Below the pieces are notes generated by a model. The model saw only the letters and a list, made by a program, of their open reading frames with translations, had not been told where the DNA came from and did not search any database. Of a stretch of DNA of 64,000 bases, positions 10,111 to 18,948 are shown piece after piece; position 1 is the first letter of the stretch; each line of letters opens with the position of its first letter. Source of the stretch: an uncultured Eubacteriales bacterium (GTDB lineage Bacteria > Bacillota > Clostridia > Oscillospirales > UBA644); the NCBI GenBank assembly GCA_959604355.1, contig CAUHAO010000009.1, forward strand, positions 1 to 64,000, written 5' to 3'. The translations under genes were made by a program, and so were the position numbers.

Positions 10111-12135
10111 ATGCAATATTCTGCCGACAAAATCAGAAACATATGTCTTATGGGACACGGGGGAGACGGCAAAACGTCTCTTGCCGAAGCTTTGCTTTAT
10201 TATACCAAAGGTGCGGACAGACTCGGTAAAACGAGCGACGGAACATCTGTCTGCGACTTTGACCCCGAAGAAATCAAGCGTAAGATATCAATATCCACCG
10301 CTGTTGCACCCATTGAGTGGAACGGCTATAAAATAAACATTCTCGACACCCCCGGATACCTTGACTTTGAAGGTGAAGTCGTACAGGCGCTCAGCGCCGT
10401 CGAAACTGCCGTCATAGTCGTCTCGGGTAAGAGTTCAAGCGTGCACTATGCGACGAAAAAAGCGTTCAAGCTCGCGCAGGAGCGTAATCTGCCCACGATG
10501 GTATTCATCTCCCGCCTTGACGAAGAAAACTGTGATTTTCACAAGACGTTTGCAAGGCTGAAAGAAGCGTTCGACACGCATCTTTGCGCGATGAACGTTC
10601 CGATAATCCAGGACGGCAAAACGGTGGGCTTCGTTGATCTGCTTGACATGAAAGGCAAAAACCACGTCAACGGTAAAACGATTGAAGTGCCGATTCCCGA
10701 ATCAATGAATGAAGAAGTCGCGGCTCTGCGCAAGATTCTCGACGAATCCGTCGCGGAAACAAGCGATGAGCTGATGGAAAAATTCTTTGCCGATGAACCG
10801 TTCACAACGGAAGAAATTCAGGCGGCATTGGGCAAAGGCGTTAAAGAAAGGAAATTCATCCCTGTACTTACCGGATCAAGTGCGACGCTCGGCGGAATGC
10901 ATGCCACACTCAAATTCATGGCGAATTATCTGCCTGCACCCGAAATTGACCCGAAGAACACCGACACTGTAATTCAGGTCTTCAAAACCGTCTCCGACCC
11001 GTTTGTCGGCAAGATGTCATATTTCAAAGTCAAATCCGGGATACTGAAAACCGGCGATACTCTGACAAACTTCACAACCGGACAGAACGAGAAATTCGGA
11101 CATATATTCGTTATCAAAGGCAAAAAGCAGATCGAAGTCAGCGAACTCGGCGCGGGAGATATCGGCGTTGTTACGAAGCTCGCATCGACGAACACCGGTG
11201 ACGCGGTTGGTACGCCGGGAGCTAAATACGATGCAGAGCCCATCATTTATCCCGAGCCTTGTCTGACAAGAGCCATATATCCGAAGACAAAAGGCGACGA
11301 AGACAAGATATCCCAGGGCCTGCAGAAAATCGCGGAAGAGGATAAGACCATAACATGCAGAAACGACGCCGAGACACACGAACAGGTCATAAGCGGTATG
11401 GGCGAAATGCACCTCGACGTTATCGCAAGCAAACTCAAAACAAAATTCAGCGTTGACGTTGACCTCGTCGAGCCGATCGTGCCCTACCGTGAGGCGATCC
11501 GCAAAACTGTTGAACAGCAGGGTAAGCACAAAAAGCAATCCGGCGGTCACGGACAGTACGGCGACGTATGGATCAAATTCGAACCCTGTGAAAGTGACGA
11601 GATGGTGTTCGAAACAGCCGTCGTCGGAGGCGCTGTACCGAAGAACTTCTTCCCCGCCGTCGAAAAAGGTCTGCGCGAATGCTGCCAGCACGGTGTTCTT
11701 GCGGGATATCCCGTCGTCGGTCTGAAAGCGACGCTTTATGACGGTTCATATCACGACGTCGACTCCTCTGAAATGTCGTTCAAGGTAGCGGCAAGCCTTG
11801 CGTTCAAAGAGGGTTTGAAAAAGGCTAATCCTGTCATCCTCGAGCCTATCGGTGAACTTAAGGTCGTCATTCCGGACGATCTGATGGGCGATGTTATAGG
11901 CGATATCAACAAACGCCGCGGACAGATTATGGGCATGGCTCCCTCAAAAGAGCGCGGCACGCAGGAGGTCACTGCAATGGTACCGATGGCGGAAATGCTC
12001 AGCTATGCGATAGATCTGCGTTCAATGACACGCGGTGCGGGCTCGTTCAAGCTCACATTCGACAGTTATCAGGATGCCCCTGCAAATGTTGCACAGCGAG
12101 TCATCGAAAACTCGAAGAACAAAGAAGAAGAATAA
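10111..12135 (+). CDS. Elongation factor G-like GTPase (EF-G2 type)
   Basis: A 674-residue translational GTPase with the five-domain EF-G layout: G domain (1-270), domain II (about 285-375), III, IV (about 460-590) and V (about 590-670). It is not the main EF-G. P-loop is G-H-G-G-D-G-K-T instead of A-H-I-D-A-G-K-T, switch II is D-T-P-G-Y rather than D-T-P-G-H, so the catalytic histidine is tyrosine, and the N-K-x-D specificity motif reads S-R-L-D. Similar changes occur in EF-G2 paralogues such as that of Thermus, whose role is unsettled. AAAGGAG (10095-10101) sets the ATG at 10111. It is monocistronic and away from the str operon. Confidence 0.88.
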   Translation: MQYSADKIRNICLMGHGGDGKTSLAEALLYYTKGADRLGKTSDGTSVCDFDPEEIKRKISISTAVAPIEWNGYKINILDTPGYLDFEGEVVQALSAVETAVIVVSGKSSSVHYATKKAFKLAQERNLPTMVFISRLDEENCDFHKTFARLKEAFDTHLCAMNVPIIQDGKTVGFVDLLDMKGKNHVNGKTIEVPIPESMNEEVAALRKILDESVAETSDELMEKFFADEPFTTEEIQAALGKGVKERKFIPVLTGSSATLGGMHATLKFMANYLPAPEIDPKNTDTVIQVFKTVSDPFVGKMSYFKVKSGILKTGDTLTNFTTGQNEKFGHIFVIKGKKQIEVSELGAGDIGVVTKLASTNTGDAVGTPGAKYDAEPIIYPEPCLTRAIYPKTKGDEDKISQGLQKIAEEDKTITCRNDAETHEQVISGMGEMHLDVIASKLKTKFSVDVDLVEPIVPYREAIRKTVEQQGKHKKQSGGHGQYGDVWIKFEPCESDEMVFETAVVGGAVPKNFFPAVEKGLRECCQHGVLAGYPVVGLKATLYDGSYHDVDSSEMSFKVAASLAFKEGLKKANPVILEPIGELKVVIPDDLMGDVIGDINKRRGQIMGMAPSKERGTQEVTAMVPMAEMLSYAIDLRSMTRGAGSFKLTFDSYQDAPANVAQRVIENSKNKEEE

Positions 12136-12151
12136 AAATCGTATAAAATCG

Positions 12152-12184
12152 GATCCCGTACCGTTATTCGGTACGGGATCTTTC
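12152..12184 (+). terminator. Terminator after the EF-G paralogue
   Basis: GATCCCGTACCG (12152-12163) pairs perfectly with CGGTACGGGATC (12169-12180), loop TTATT; the T tract is short (TTTCG). It separates convergent genes and may serve both. Confidence 0.8.
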
Positions 12185-12199
12185 GATATTTATGGCAAA

Positions 12200-13204
12200 T
12201 TATTTTCTTCTGTTTTTGAATTTCTCTGCCTGAGTTGAGAAAAATTGAAGCATCTGCACGATATAGTCGCAGAACACGGCATTGGAGCAGTTGAATATAT
12301 CATGCCCCGCATTCTTGACCTTTACGAGTCTGCCGCCCGCCGTACGCGCAACGAACTCCTGCTGCGGCTCTTCAAGCACAAGCACGTCTTTTTCAGCGGA
12401 GAACACGAGCACGGGTGTAGTTATTGCCTCGCACATTCCCTGCCCGAGAACCCGACTTTTTACACCGAGAGCCTCCCAGACCCACCTGTAACTGTATCCG
12501 TTATTCGCGAATGCCGGATCAGACTCGCGTTTCGCGTGCCAATAGTTCTTTCTCGCTTCGGAAACGTCGGCACCCTCGCAAACGGCATCGGATTTATCCG
12601 TTTTACGGTTTTCGAACGCTCTCACGTCGCCTCTGCGCACGAGCATATTCGCTCCGCAGAAGAGTCGGACGAGGATCGGGGGGATATCGTACGTATAGGG
12701 CATGAACATCGGACTGCTCAGGACCGCTGCATCAAACACGTCGGGAAAATTCTCAAGATATAAGGCCCCTGTCGCACCGCCCATCGAATGAGCGAACAGG
12801 AAAAGCGGCGTTTCTGCGTCGTCCTTGGAAACGACAGTCGTCACGAAGTCATCCAGATCATCCACATAATCAAAGAACGCATTCACGTCCGTGGGAGCGG
12901 AGAGCTCGTTTCTTGTTTTCGATTTTCCATGGCCGCGTTGGTCGTATATATACACGCTGCAGCCCGCGCGCAGAAATATGTATATAAGCTCAAGATATTT
13001 ATCGCAGGATTCCGCAAGCCCGTGGCATATGACCACACGGGCGGACGGGTTTTTATGCCTGTACTTCCTGTAATAGAGCTTCACTCCGTCCGAGGTCGAA
13101 AAAGTATTTTCTTCGCACGTACGGGAAAGAAACGGCTCAACATCGTTCTTCATCAGAGAATCGTATTTGCTTTCATCAAAAGGTATCTTAATTTTGTTGG
13201 GCAC
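12200..13204 (-). CDS. Alpha/beta hydrolase, monoacylglycerol lipase/lysophospholipase-like
   Basis: A 334-residue alpha/beta hydrolase of the Hydrolase_4 (serine aminopeptidase S33) group. Oxyanion segment H-G-L-A-E near 61-65, D-Q-R-G-H-G-K-S near 88-95, nucleophile elbow A-H-S-M-G-G with Ser140, aspartate near 273 in A-E-K-D and histidine near 301 in A-G-H-D make a complete triad. These are hallmarks of monoacylglycerol lipase and lysophospholipase L2-like enzymes, but substrate is not certain. No signal peptide, so cytoplasmic. GTG start at 13204 behind AGAGGTG. It has its own promoter (13230-13258) and stands alone. Confidence 0.88.
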   Translation of the reverse strand: MPNKIKIPFDESKYDSLMKNDVEPFLSRTCEENTFSTSDGVKLYYRKYRHKNPSARVVICHGLAESCDKYLELIYIFLRAGCSVYIYDQRGHGKSKTRNELSAPTDVNAFFDYVDDLDDFVTTVVSKDDAETPLFLFAHSMGGATGALYLENFPDVFDAAVLSSPMFMPYTYDIPPILVRLFCGANMLVRRGDVRAFENRKTDKSDAVCEGADVSEARKNYWHAKRESDPAFANNGYSYRWVWEALGVKSRVLGQGMCEAITTPVLVFSAEKDVLVLEEPQQEFVARTAGGRLVKVKNAGHDIFNCSNAVFCDYIVQMLQFFSTQAEKFKNRRK

Positions 13205-13229
13205 GAAAAATCACCTCTTATATAGACAT

Positions 13230-13258
13230 AGTATATCATATCAATAAAAAATTGTCAA
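13230..13258 (-). promoter_or_regulatory. Promoter of the alpha/beta hydrolase
   Basis: Minus strand TTGACA (13253-13258), 17 bases, TATACT (13230-13235), about 25 bases before the GTG start. Confidence 0.88.
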
Positions 13259-13337
13259 GATTTTTCCGTCGAGCTTCTGTAAATATCGGAAATAATCGAC
13301 AAAACAGCAAAAAATACGCTTAACCATTAAAAAGCAC

Positions 13338-13366
13338 TTGAAAAATCCGAAGGAAAATGCTATACT
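13338..13366 (+). promoter_or_regulatory. Promoter of the Na/Pi cotransporter gene
   Basis: TTGAAA (13338-13343), 17 bases, TATACT (13361-13366) with an upstream TGC. No direct repeats resembling a PhoB/PhoP box were evident around it. Confidence 0.78.
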
Positions 13367-13484
13367 GTTTAAGGAAATTTCCGCGCCTTCTGTTTTAATC
13401 TGTATTTAACCGAAGATTTTTTTGAAGATTCTATTCGTACCTTATACAATTTAAATAGTATTTTGCAGAGGATAAACATAAAAT

Positions 13485-15146
13485 ATGAGTATTTACAATC
13501 TTTTCAGTCTGCTCGGCGGTATAGCGCTCTTTCTGCTCGGTATGCATCTGCTTTCTGACGGAATGAACCGTATTGCCGGCGACAATATGCGCTCGGTGCT
13601 TGAAAAAACAACGAAGAACAGATTTCTCAGCATCCTCGTTGGTACAGGCGTGACCGCGGTAATCCAATCGTCGGCAGCGACGACCGTCATGGCAATGAGC
13701 TTTGTCAGTGCCGGAATGATGACTCTCATGCAGGCGTTCGGCGTGATAATGGGCGCAAATATCGGTACTACGATAACCGCGCAGATCATTGCTTTCAACA
13801 TCGGCTCTGTCGCGACACTCATATTCTTCCTCGGCGCAATCCCGTATCTTTTCATAAAAAACAATACCGTAAAGAGTATCGGAGCCCTCGTCATGGGCTT
13901 CGGCATGCTGTTCATGGGTCTTTCCACCATGGGTGATGCTGTCGAACCTCTCAAAGACAGCCCTTTCTTTTACGATTTTCTTCTCAGCCTTGAAAATCCG
14001 TTTATCGCGATCATTGCGGGTGTCGTAATAACGTCAATTCTCCAAAGCTCCTCCGTCAGCGTAGGTATCGTTCAGACCTTCGCCGCAAGAGGTCTCATGA
14101 CACTTGACATTTCCATATACCTCATAATCGGCATGGCTATCGGTGCGTGCGTACCGTCCGTCATTGCCGCATTCACCTCCAACAGAGACGGAAAACGCGC
14201 GGCGCTTCTCGGGGTCATATTCAACGTCATCCGCGCCGTGATCTGCGGCTTGCTCGTAACATTCGTACCGCAAATCATAACATTTGTAAAAACGATATCA
14301 CCTGATGACACCGCACGTCAGATTGCAAATATGCACATGATGTTTGCCCTCATCGCGGTAATCGTGGAATTGCCGCTGATGAAGTATATCATCAAGCTGT
14401 CACAGATAATAATCCCGATAAACGAGAGCGAAAAACACAAAGTGGAACGCAAGCTTATCTACATAAACAAAAACCTCATGTCCCGCTCCCCCGCGATCGC
14501 CGTTTCGCAGGCAAAGCACGAGGTCTGCCGTATGGGTCATATAACCTATGACAATCTCAAACTTGCGCTCGATTCCTTCTTTGAAAAAAACACCTCCTAC
14601 GCCGAAACGGTACTCGAAACCGAAAAGACGATCAACTACTTTAACCACGCAATAACCGAGACCCTCGTCTCGTATTCCTCACTCGATCTGTCCCCGAAGG
14701 ACCAGCATACCCTCGGTATGATGTTCCATGTCGTGTCGGATATAGAACGTATCGGTGATCATGCGGAAAATATCGCCGAATATACGATACTTGAAAAACA
14801 AAAGAGTGCGAATATGTCGGAAGTCGGAACAAACGAGCTGCGTGAACTTGCACAGGCAGCACTCGGAGTCTATGAGCAATGCCTGAAAATATATGAAACG
14901 GAAGACTTCGCGTCGCTTGACGCCGCGTCCGAAGCAGAAGAAAACGTTGACTCACTCCAGAAGAAATTCACCGACAACCATGTCCAGCGTCTCATGTCCG
15001 ACCACTGCGACCCGCTCGGCGGTGTCGTGTTTAACGATATGCTCACCGACCTTGAGCGTTGCTCTGACCACGCCATAAACATCGCATTCGCAATAACGAC
15101 CGAAAGTTTTTCGGGAAGATCTTCCGAAGACACCGCAAACGCTTAA
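13485..15146 (+). CDS. Na/Pi cotransporter family protein with PhoU-like tail
   Basis: A 553-residue protein: eight or so membrane segments (1-310) carrying two inverted Na_Pi_cotrans repeats, each with a QSS signature (V-I-Q-S-S-A-A-T near residue 61 and L-Q-S-S-S-V-S near 187), then a cytoplasmic helical PhoU-like region (about 340-545). This is the NptA/YjbB type, which moves phosphate with sodium, often exporting it. The segment G-D-H-A-E-N-I-A near 426 and C-S-D-H-A-I-N near 526 are the metal-associated PhoU motifs. Monocistronic, with a promoter at 13338 and a hairpin at 15181. No pst or pho genes are adjacent. Confidence 0.92.
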   Translation: MSIYNLFSLLGGIALFLLGMHLLSDGMNRIAGDNMRSVLEKTTKNRFLSILVGTGVTAVIQSSAATTVMAMSFVSAGMMTLMQAFGVIMGANIGTTITAQIIAFNIGSVATLIFFLGAIPYLFIKNNTVKSIGALVMGFGMLFMGLSTMGDAVEPLKDSPFFYDFLLSLENPFIAIIAGVVITSILQSSSVSVGIVQTFAARGLMTLDISIYLIIGMAIGACVPSVIAAFTSNRDGKRAALLGVIFNVIRAVICGLLVTFVPQIITFVKTISPDDTARQIANMHMMFALIAVIVELPLMKYIIKLSQIIIPINESEKHKVERKLIYINKNLMSRSPAIAVSQAKHEVCRMGHITYDNLKLALDSFFEKNTSYAETVLETEKTINYFNHAITETLVSYSSLDLSPKDQHTLGMMFHVVSDIERIGDHAENIAEYTILEKQKSANMSEVGTNELRELAQAALGVYEQCLKIYETEDFASLDAASEAEENVDSLQKKFTDNHVQRLMSDHCDPLGGVVFNDMLTDLERCSDHAINIAFAITTESFSGRSSEDTANA

Positions 15147-15180
15147 TCCCCCCGAAAAAACCTAATAAGTGTACAAGAAA

Positions 15181-15218
15181 GGGTACTTGCCGTAGAGCAG
15201 GTACCCTTCAACCTTTGT
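15181..15218 (+). terminator. Hairpin after the Na/Pi cotransporter gene
   Basis: GGGTACTTGC (15181-15190) pairs with GCAGGTACCC (15197-15206, one G-U), followed by an imperfect T-rich tail TTCAACCTTTGTT. Probable terminator. Confidence 0.65.
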
Positions 15219-15469
15219 TAATTGGTTTGGATAGGCGAGGAAAACGCAGAAGGGATATTGCTGCCGGAGATGATCTGCATATGAGATCTATCCTTCAAGG
15301 GCTTTGGCACGAGAATATTCTTCCTCAGACCAACAGCAACAAATACATATATTTTGCAGGCATAATAATCCGTAGTTTTCGGGCAGCCAAATTACACCGC
15401 CGCTTTTCTTTCGACATATAATGTAAAGAGTCCCATTTACTATGCCGGGCTCGGAAAGGAAAAAATTAT
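15219..15469 (+). other. Non-coding stretch before the VWA gene
   Basis: With the hairpin before it, this fills the 323-base gap. No convincing gene. A CATATAAT at 15415-15422 could be a -10 element but I see no matching housekeeping -35 at 17 bases; AAAGGA (15457-15462) is the ribosome-binding site of the VWA gene. A short cysteine-rich frame on the minus strand ends here and runs into the VWA start; I treat it as unsupported. Confidence 0.4.
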
Positions 15470-16852
15470 ATGGGTGTAACAAATTCAAATAAAGAGCTGA
15501 ACGTAACACAGATCGATTGCGGCGGCTCCTTTAAGATAAAATTATCTCTTACGGCGGCTCCCGATATTATGACGAACCCCACCGACATCGTCTTAATACT
15601 TGACCGTTCAGGCAGTATGGAGGGCAGTCCTCTCGCCAATTTAAAAAGCGGCGCGAAAGCCTTTATCGACATCATTGATGAGGCGACCGACAGCTCGCAT
15701 GACGGACAAATCGGAAACGGAAGTCATATCGGCATCGTCAGCTTTGCGACTGCCGCAACGCAGGACACACAGCTCATCACCTCGGTTGCCGATCTGAAAG
15801 ATGCTGTTGATGCGCTGTCCGCGGACGGATTTACCAACCACGCCGATGCCTTTGAAAAGGCCCTTGAATTATTCGATCCGACATCGAGCAATGCAAAGGT
15901 CATGGTCATGTTCACCGATGGCAAGACTACTATCGGAGGTAACCCCAACACTGTAGCGACGCTTGCAAAGTCGCAGGGCGTGATCATATACTGCATAGGG
16001 CTTTCGGGCAACGGGGGTATCGATATAAACGCGCTGAATGCATGGAGCTCTGACCCGGATTCGGCATACGTTGCCATCACTCCCGACGATGCCGAGCTTG
16101 AAGAATTGTTCAAAGATCTTGCAAGGAACATTGCCAATCCCGGAGCAACCGATGTGGTGATCACCGATACCGTTGCTCCGTGTTTTCAGATTACGTCGAT
16201 CTCCTCACCTACCAAGGGTGCGGCAAGCACGTCGGGAACCAACACGGTAACGTGGAGGATCGACGAGCTGGGTGTCACAGAGAGCGAGGGCGCAACCTTT
16301 GAGTTTACCGTCACGCACGTCGGTTCATGTGAGGGAACGGTAGAAGTCAACGAAAGCATAACCTACGACGACGCCACCGGCAATATTGTCACTTTCCCCT
16401 CTCCGACTATTGAGGTGAATTGCGGCGTTGACGTGTGCCCCGAGGGCTATCCCTTAACGGTCGATCTAGCGGTTGCCGGATGCACGGATACGGTGGAGTT
16501 TGACGCGGGAGACCTTGTAATGGACTCTCTCGGACGTATCGTACAGGTTAGCGCGACTCTGCACAATGTATGTCCGAACAGACGTGTGGCGTTGGCGGTA
16601 TTGCTGAATGAGGTTGATGATCTGGATGTGGAGCATAAAAGAGGAATGAAAACACTGACTATTCCTGCGCATACGAGTGAAGGCTGCCGCGACGTGACCG
16701 TTCGTTGTATCAAATTTGTAGTTCCCGAGGACCCGAATGTGCACGGCCGCGCCTTTTCCATCTGTAACGAGCGAAGATTCAGGGCAAGATTGATTGCACA
16801 CTATGTCGATTACGACTTTGAGTGCTGTTGCGACACTGATACTGATACGTGA
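15470..16852 (+). CDS. VWA domain protein with DUF11-like and cysteine-rich C-terminal regions
   Basis: A 460-residue protein with a von Willebrand factor A domain (about 38-220). The MIDAS metal site is D-R-S-G-S (Asp45), a threonine in the T-N-H-A-D segment near 124, and M-F-T-D-G near 147. Residues 225-320 look like a DUF11-type beta-sandwich (D-V-V-I-T-D-T-V-A-P), and 325-450 hold six or more cysteines, ending in a C-C-C-D cluster and a D-T-D-T-D-T tail. There is no signal peptide or membrane segment, unlike most surface VWA proteins, so export is not evident; a spore-coat or cytoplasmic location is conceivable. A cupin gene follows after 9 bases, clearly co-transcribed. Confidence 0.82.
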   Translation: MGVTNSNKELNVTQIDCGGSFKIKLSLTAAPDIMTNPTDIVLILDRSGSMEGSPLANLKSGAKAFIDIIDEATDSSHDGQIGNGSHIGIVSFATAATQDTQLITSVADLKDAVDALSADGFTNHADAFEKALELFDPTSSNAKVMVMFTDGKTTIGGNPNTVATLAKSQGVIIYCIGLSGNGGIDINALNAWSSDPDSAYVAITPDDAELEELFKDLARNIANPGATDVVITDTVAPCFQITSISSPTKGAASTSGTNTVTWRIDELGVTESEGATFEFTVTHVGSCEGTVEVNESITYDDATGNIVTFPSPTIEVNCGVDVCPEGYPLTVDLAVAGCTDTVEFDAGDLVMDSLGRIVQVSATLHNVCPNRRVALAVLLNEVDDLDVEHKRGMKTLTIPAHTSEGCRDVTVRCIKFVVPEDPNVHGRAFSICNERRFRARLIAHYVDYDFECCCDTDTDT

Positions 16853-16861
16853 GGTGTCATA

Positions 16862-17317
16862 ATGAACAACTGCAGACATTTTAACAGAAATAATGAGATC
16901 AGAGATTTCGGTGCAGAACCGTTGATTGTGAATATAGACCGCCTTGCCAAAATGAACGGCAATTACAGAACGGCACTCTGGACGGGAGAACATCTTCAGG
17001 TAACCTTGATGAGCATTCCTGTTCGCGGAGATATCGGACTTGAGAAGCACGACGGGCTCGATCAGTTTATCCGAATCGAAAGCGGGCGAGCTATTGTTAT
17101 GATGGGGAAATGCAAAAACGCAATGAATTACAGACAACAAGTCGATGGAAACTATGCCGTAATCGTGCCCGCGGGCACATGGCATAATATCATCAATACG
17201 GGCAACACACCTCTCAAGCTATATTCAATCTACACTCCGCCAGAGCATCCCTTTGGAACGGTTCATCCAACCAAGGAAGACGCGGAAAAGGCAGAGGAAA
17301 CACAAAGATCATTATAG
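16862..17317 (+). CDS. Cupin domain protein
   Basis: A 151-residue single-domain cupin. The first motif has His63 in L-E-K-H-D-G-L-D-Q-F-I-R-I-E-S-G-R-A and the second has His108 in V-P-A-G-T-W-H-N-I-I-N-T-G, so a metal site is likely though the usual H-x-H pair is H-D. The C-terminus (Y-T-P-P-E-H-P-F-G-T-V-H) is typical of a widespread cupin subfamily of anaerobes. Enzymatic role unknown: isomerase, dioxygenase or binding protein are possible. GAGGTG stands just before its ATG, 9 bases behind the VWA gene, which suggests a joint function. Confidence 0.88.
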   Translation: MNNCRHFNRNNEIRDFGAEPLIVNIDRLAKMNGNYRTALWTGEHLQVTLMSIPVRGDIGLEKHDGLDQFIRIESGRAIVMMGKCKNAMNYRQQVDGNYAVIVPAGTWHNIINTGNTPLKLYSIYTPPEHPFGTVHPTKEDAEKAEETQRSL

Positions 17318-17338
17318 ATTTCTGTCTTAAACGAAAAA

Positions 17339-17416
17339 GGGCGACCGTAATGGTCGCCCCCCCAAAGTTTGGGGCGCAAATAAAAAACGGCATAACACCG
17401 AAATGTTATACCGTTT
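17339..17416 (+). terminator. Cluster of overlapping hairpins after the cupin gene
   Basis: GGGCGACC (17339-17346) pairs with GGTCGCCC (17352-17359); overlapping it, CGCCCC (17355-17360) can pair with GGGGCG (17371-17376); further on AAACGGCATAACA (17385-17397) pairs with TGTTATACCGTTT (17404-17416, one mismatch). Likely termination region; the first two stems exclude each other. Confidence 0.5.
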
Positions 17417-17462
17417 CTGATTCGGAAGTCCGCCATAGGTGTATCTGCTCTATCGCAAGTAC

Positions 17463-17486
17463 ATCAAAAGGTACACTTCTTTTGAT
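17463..17486. terminator. Hairpin between convergent cupin and ypeB genes
   Basis: ATCAAAAG (17463-17470) / CTTTTGAT (17479-17486) directly abuts the ypeB stop codon; TTATTT follows on the plus strand. Possible weak bidirectional terminator. Confidence 0.45.
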
Positions 17487-18872
17487 TTATTTGAGCTTGC
17501 TCATGTTTTCGTTTGAATAAAGTATTTTTATATCTTCCTGTCTGCCGTTGAGCGCGTTGACATATATCATCACGGCTTCGCCCGCCTTATTGGTGCATGT
17601 CACTTCCCAACAAAGCTTTTCGCGTGAAGAATACGAATTCGTCGCTATGACCACAAGTCTTGCCCCGACAAGTTCAAGTCCCGACGGGATATTCGCAGTT
17701 GCCTCGGCTTCCGTTATTTTTGCGGAAACGTCACGGGACGGCATGTGAGACATTACATATTCGTAAGCCGAATAAGAAAGTATCTCACCGTTGTCGAGGG
17801 CGACCGCGACTCTGATAACATCGGGGTAACAAAGCACTCCGCCGTCGCTGTAACAGTAGTCGATCGTCAGGATATTGCCTGCAGAAGAGGTAAATGTCTT
17901 TGTCATTGAACGTATTTCAATCTTATCAAGGAAATCCTCCGCCGCCTTTTCCGCGTCCTTATCCGTTACGGAAACGTCACCGACAGCTCTGTACTTTCCG
18001 AATTCACAAAGATATCCGCCGTTTTTAGTGATGCTCACGCTCTTGCCGTCACCAGTAAAGAGCCAGAGGTCTACCCCGTTCGCGGCAACGGAATTGCCCT
18101 CATCGAGATCTGACACGCGGCATCCTAAAACATACGCCGCACGTTTGCGCGCCTCTTCCTGAGAAATTTCGTCTTTCCCCTCGGTAAGGACGCTTCTCAG
18201 AGCATAGAGATGATCCGAATACGCACCGTCATAATTGAGCGCGGGATAATCGAGTGTATTCTCCACGGCAACAAAAGGATTTGAACTCTGCGCCTGAGCA
18301 GCGCCGCCCATTCCCGCAGACGTCTGCACCGCATTGTCAGATACACCCGGATCTTTGAAATATTTGACAAGGTCATCACAACAAAGATTATCCGAAGAGA
18401 CAGCGTACTCCATTTCTATCATCGCCGACGCGAGTTTGCGCGCGGAGCTCGACAAAGCCGCGAGGTTTTCGGTCTCCTCGGCAGTTATCGTGTCGCCGTC
18501 CGCAGTCTTTTTCGCAAGCGAGAGCGCATATTCGCCGACCTGGTTGAAGAATTTCGAAGTGTTGACGAGATTCAACTCGTACACGGGCAGATTTTCGAGG
18601 CATGCTTTAGCGGTTCCCGCCTCTTTCCACACCTCGGACGCAAACGTCACCGCCTGCGACGGAGTTGTCGCGTAAGCACATTTCTGCAGCGCGTAATCAA
18701 CATTGAGCAAACTTTCCGCGATCTGCGCACAAGACTCTCTGTAAGTCGTCTTGACCGTGTTCTTGCAGCTCATAAGACAAATGTTCGTCTTTATCAGAAA
18801 TCCCAATAATATGCCGAACGCTCCGACAATAAATGACCACATAAGAATGGCCGTTCTCTTTTTTATATGCAT
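17487..18872 (-). CDS. ypeB: Germination protein YpeB-like
   Basis: A 461-residue protein with one N-terminal membrane segment (about 5-27), the YpeB helical region (A-L-Q-K-C-A-Y-A-T-T-P-S-Q and N-Q-V-G-E-Y-A-L-S-L near 100), and PepSY-type domains toward the C-terminus. In Bacillus, YpeB is made in the forespore under sigma-G and protects the cortex-lytic enzyme SleB. Its usual partner sleB is not adjacent here. The ATG at 18872 is chosen because homology starts at M-H-I-K-K and GGGAGG is just upstream; that ribosome-binding site lies inside a terminator-like hairpin (18880-18918). This gene argues that the organism forms spores. Confidence 0.85.
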   Translation of the reverse strand: MHIKKRTAILMWSFIVGAFGILLGFLIKTNICLMSCKNTVKTTYRESCAQIAESLLNVDYALQKCAYATTPSQAVTFASEVWKEAGTAKACLENLPVYELNLVNTSKFFNQVGEYALSLAKKTADGDTITAEETENLAALSSSARKLASAMIEMEYAVSSDNLCCDDLVKYFKDPGVSDNAVQTSAGMGGAAQAQSSNPFVAVENTLDYPALNYDGAYSDHLYALRSVLTEGKDEISQEEARKRAAYVLGCRVSDLDEGNSVAANGVDLWLFTGDGKSVSITKNGGYLCEFGKYRAVGDVSVTDKDAEKAAEDFLDKIEIRSMTKTFTSSAGNILTIDYCYSDGGVLCYPDVIRVAVALDNGEILSYSAYEYVMSHMPSRDVSAKITEAEATANIPSGLELVGARLVVIATNSYSSREKLCWEVTCTNKAGEAVMIYVNALNGRQEDIKILYSNENMSKLK

Positions 18873-18918
18873 AAAAACCTCCCGGAAAATATTCCTTTTA
18901 AGGATATACTTCCCGGGA
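18873..18918 (-). promoter_or_regulatory. Terminator-like hairpin enclosing the ypeB ribosome-binding site
   Basis: On the minus strand TCCCGG (18918-18913) pairs with CCGGGA (18885-18880), with an inner ATATCCTT/AAGGAATAT stem, then GG, TTTTT and the ATG. The GGGAGG ribosome-binding site (18883-18878) shares four bases with the 3' arm. It can stop transcripts arriving from yitT and hide the site in any that pass. Confidence 0.7.
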
Positions 18919-18948
18919 TACCGTTTTTTATTCCTGATTTTTGTTAAT

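Noticed and set aside
15288..15509. 73-residue minus-strand frame with a C-I-C-C-C segment before and into the VWA gene
   Set aside because: Overlaps the VWA start and its ribosome-binding site and lacks its own site. Could be a gene remnant but I cannot name one.
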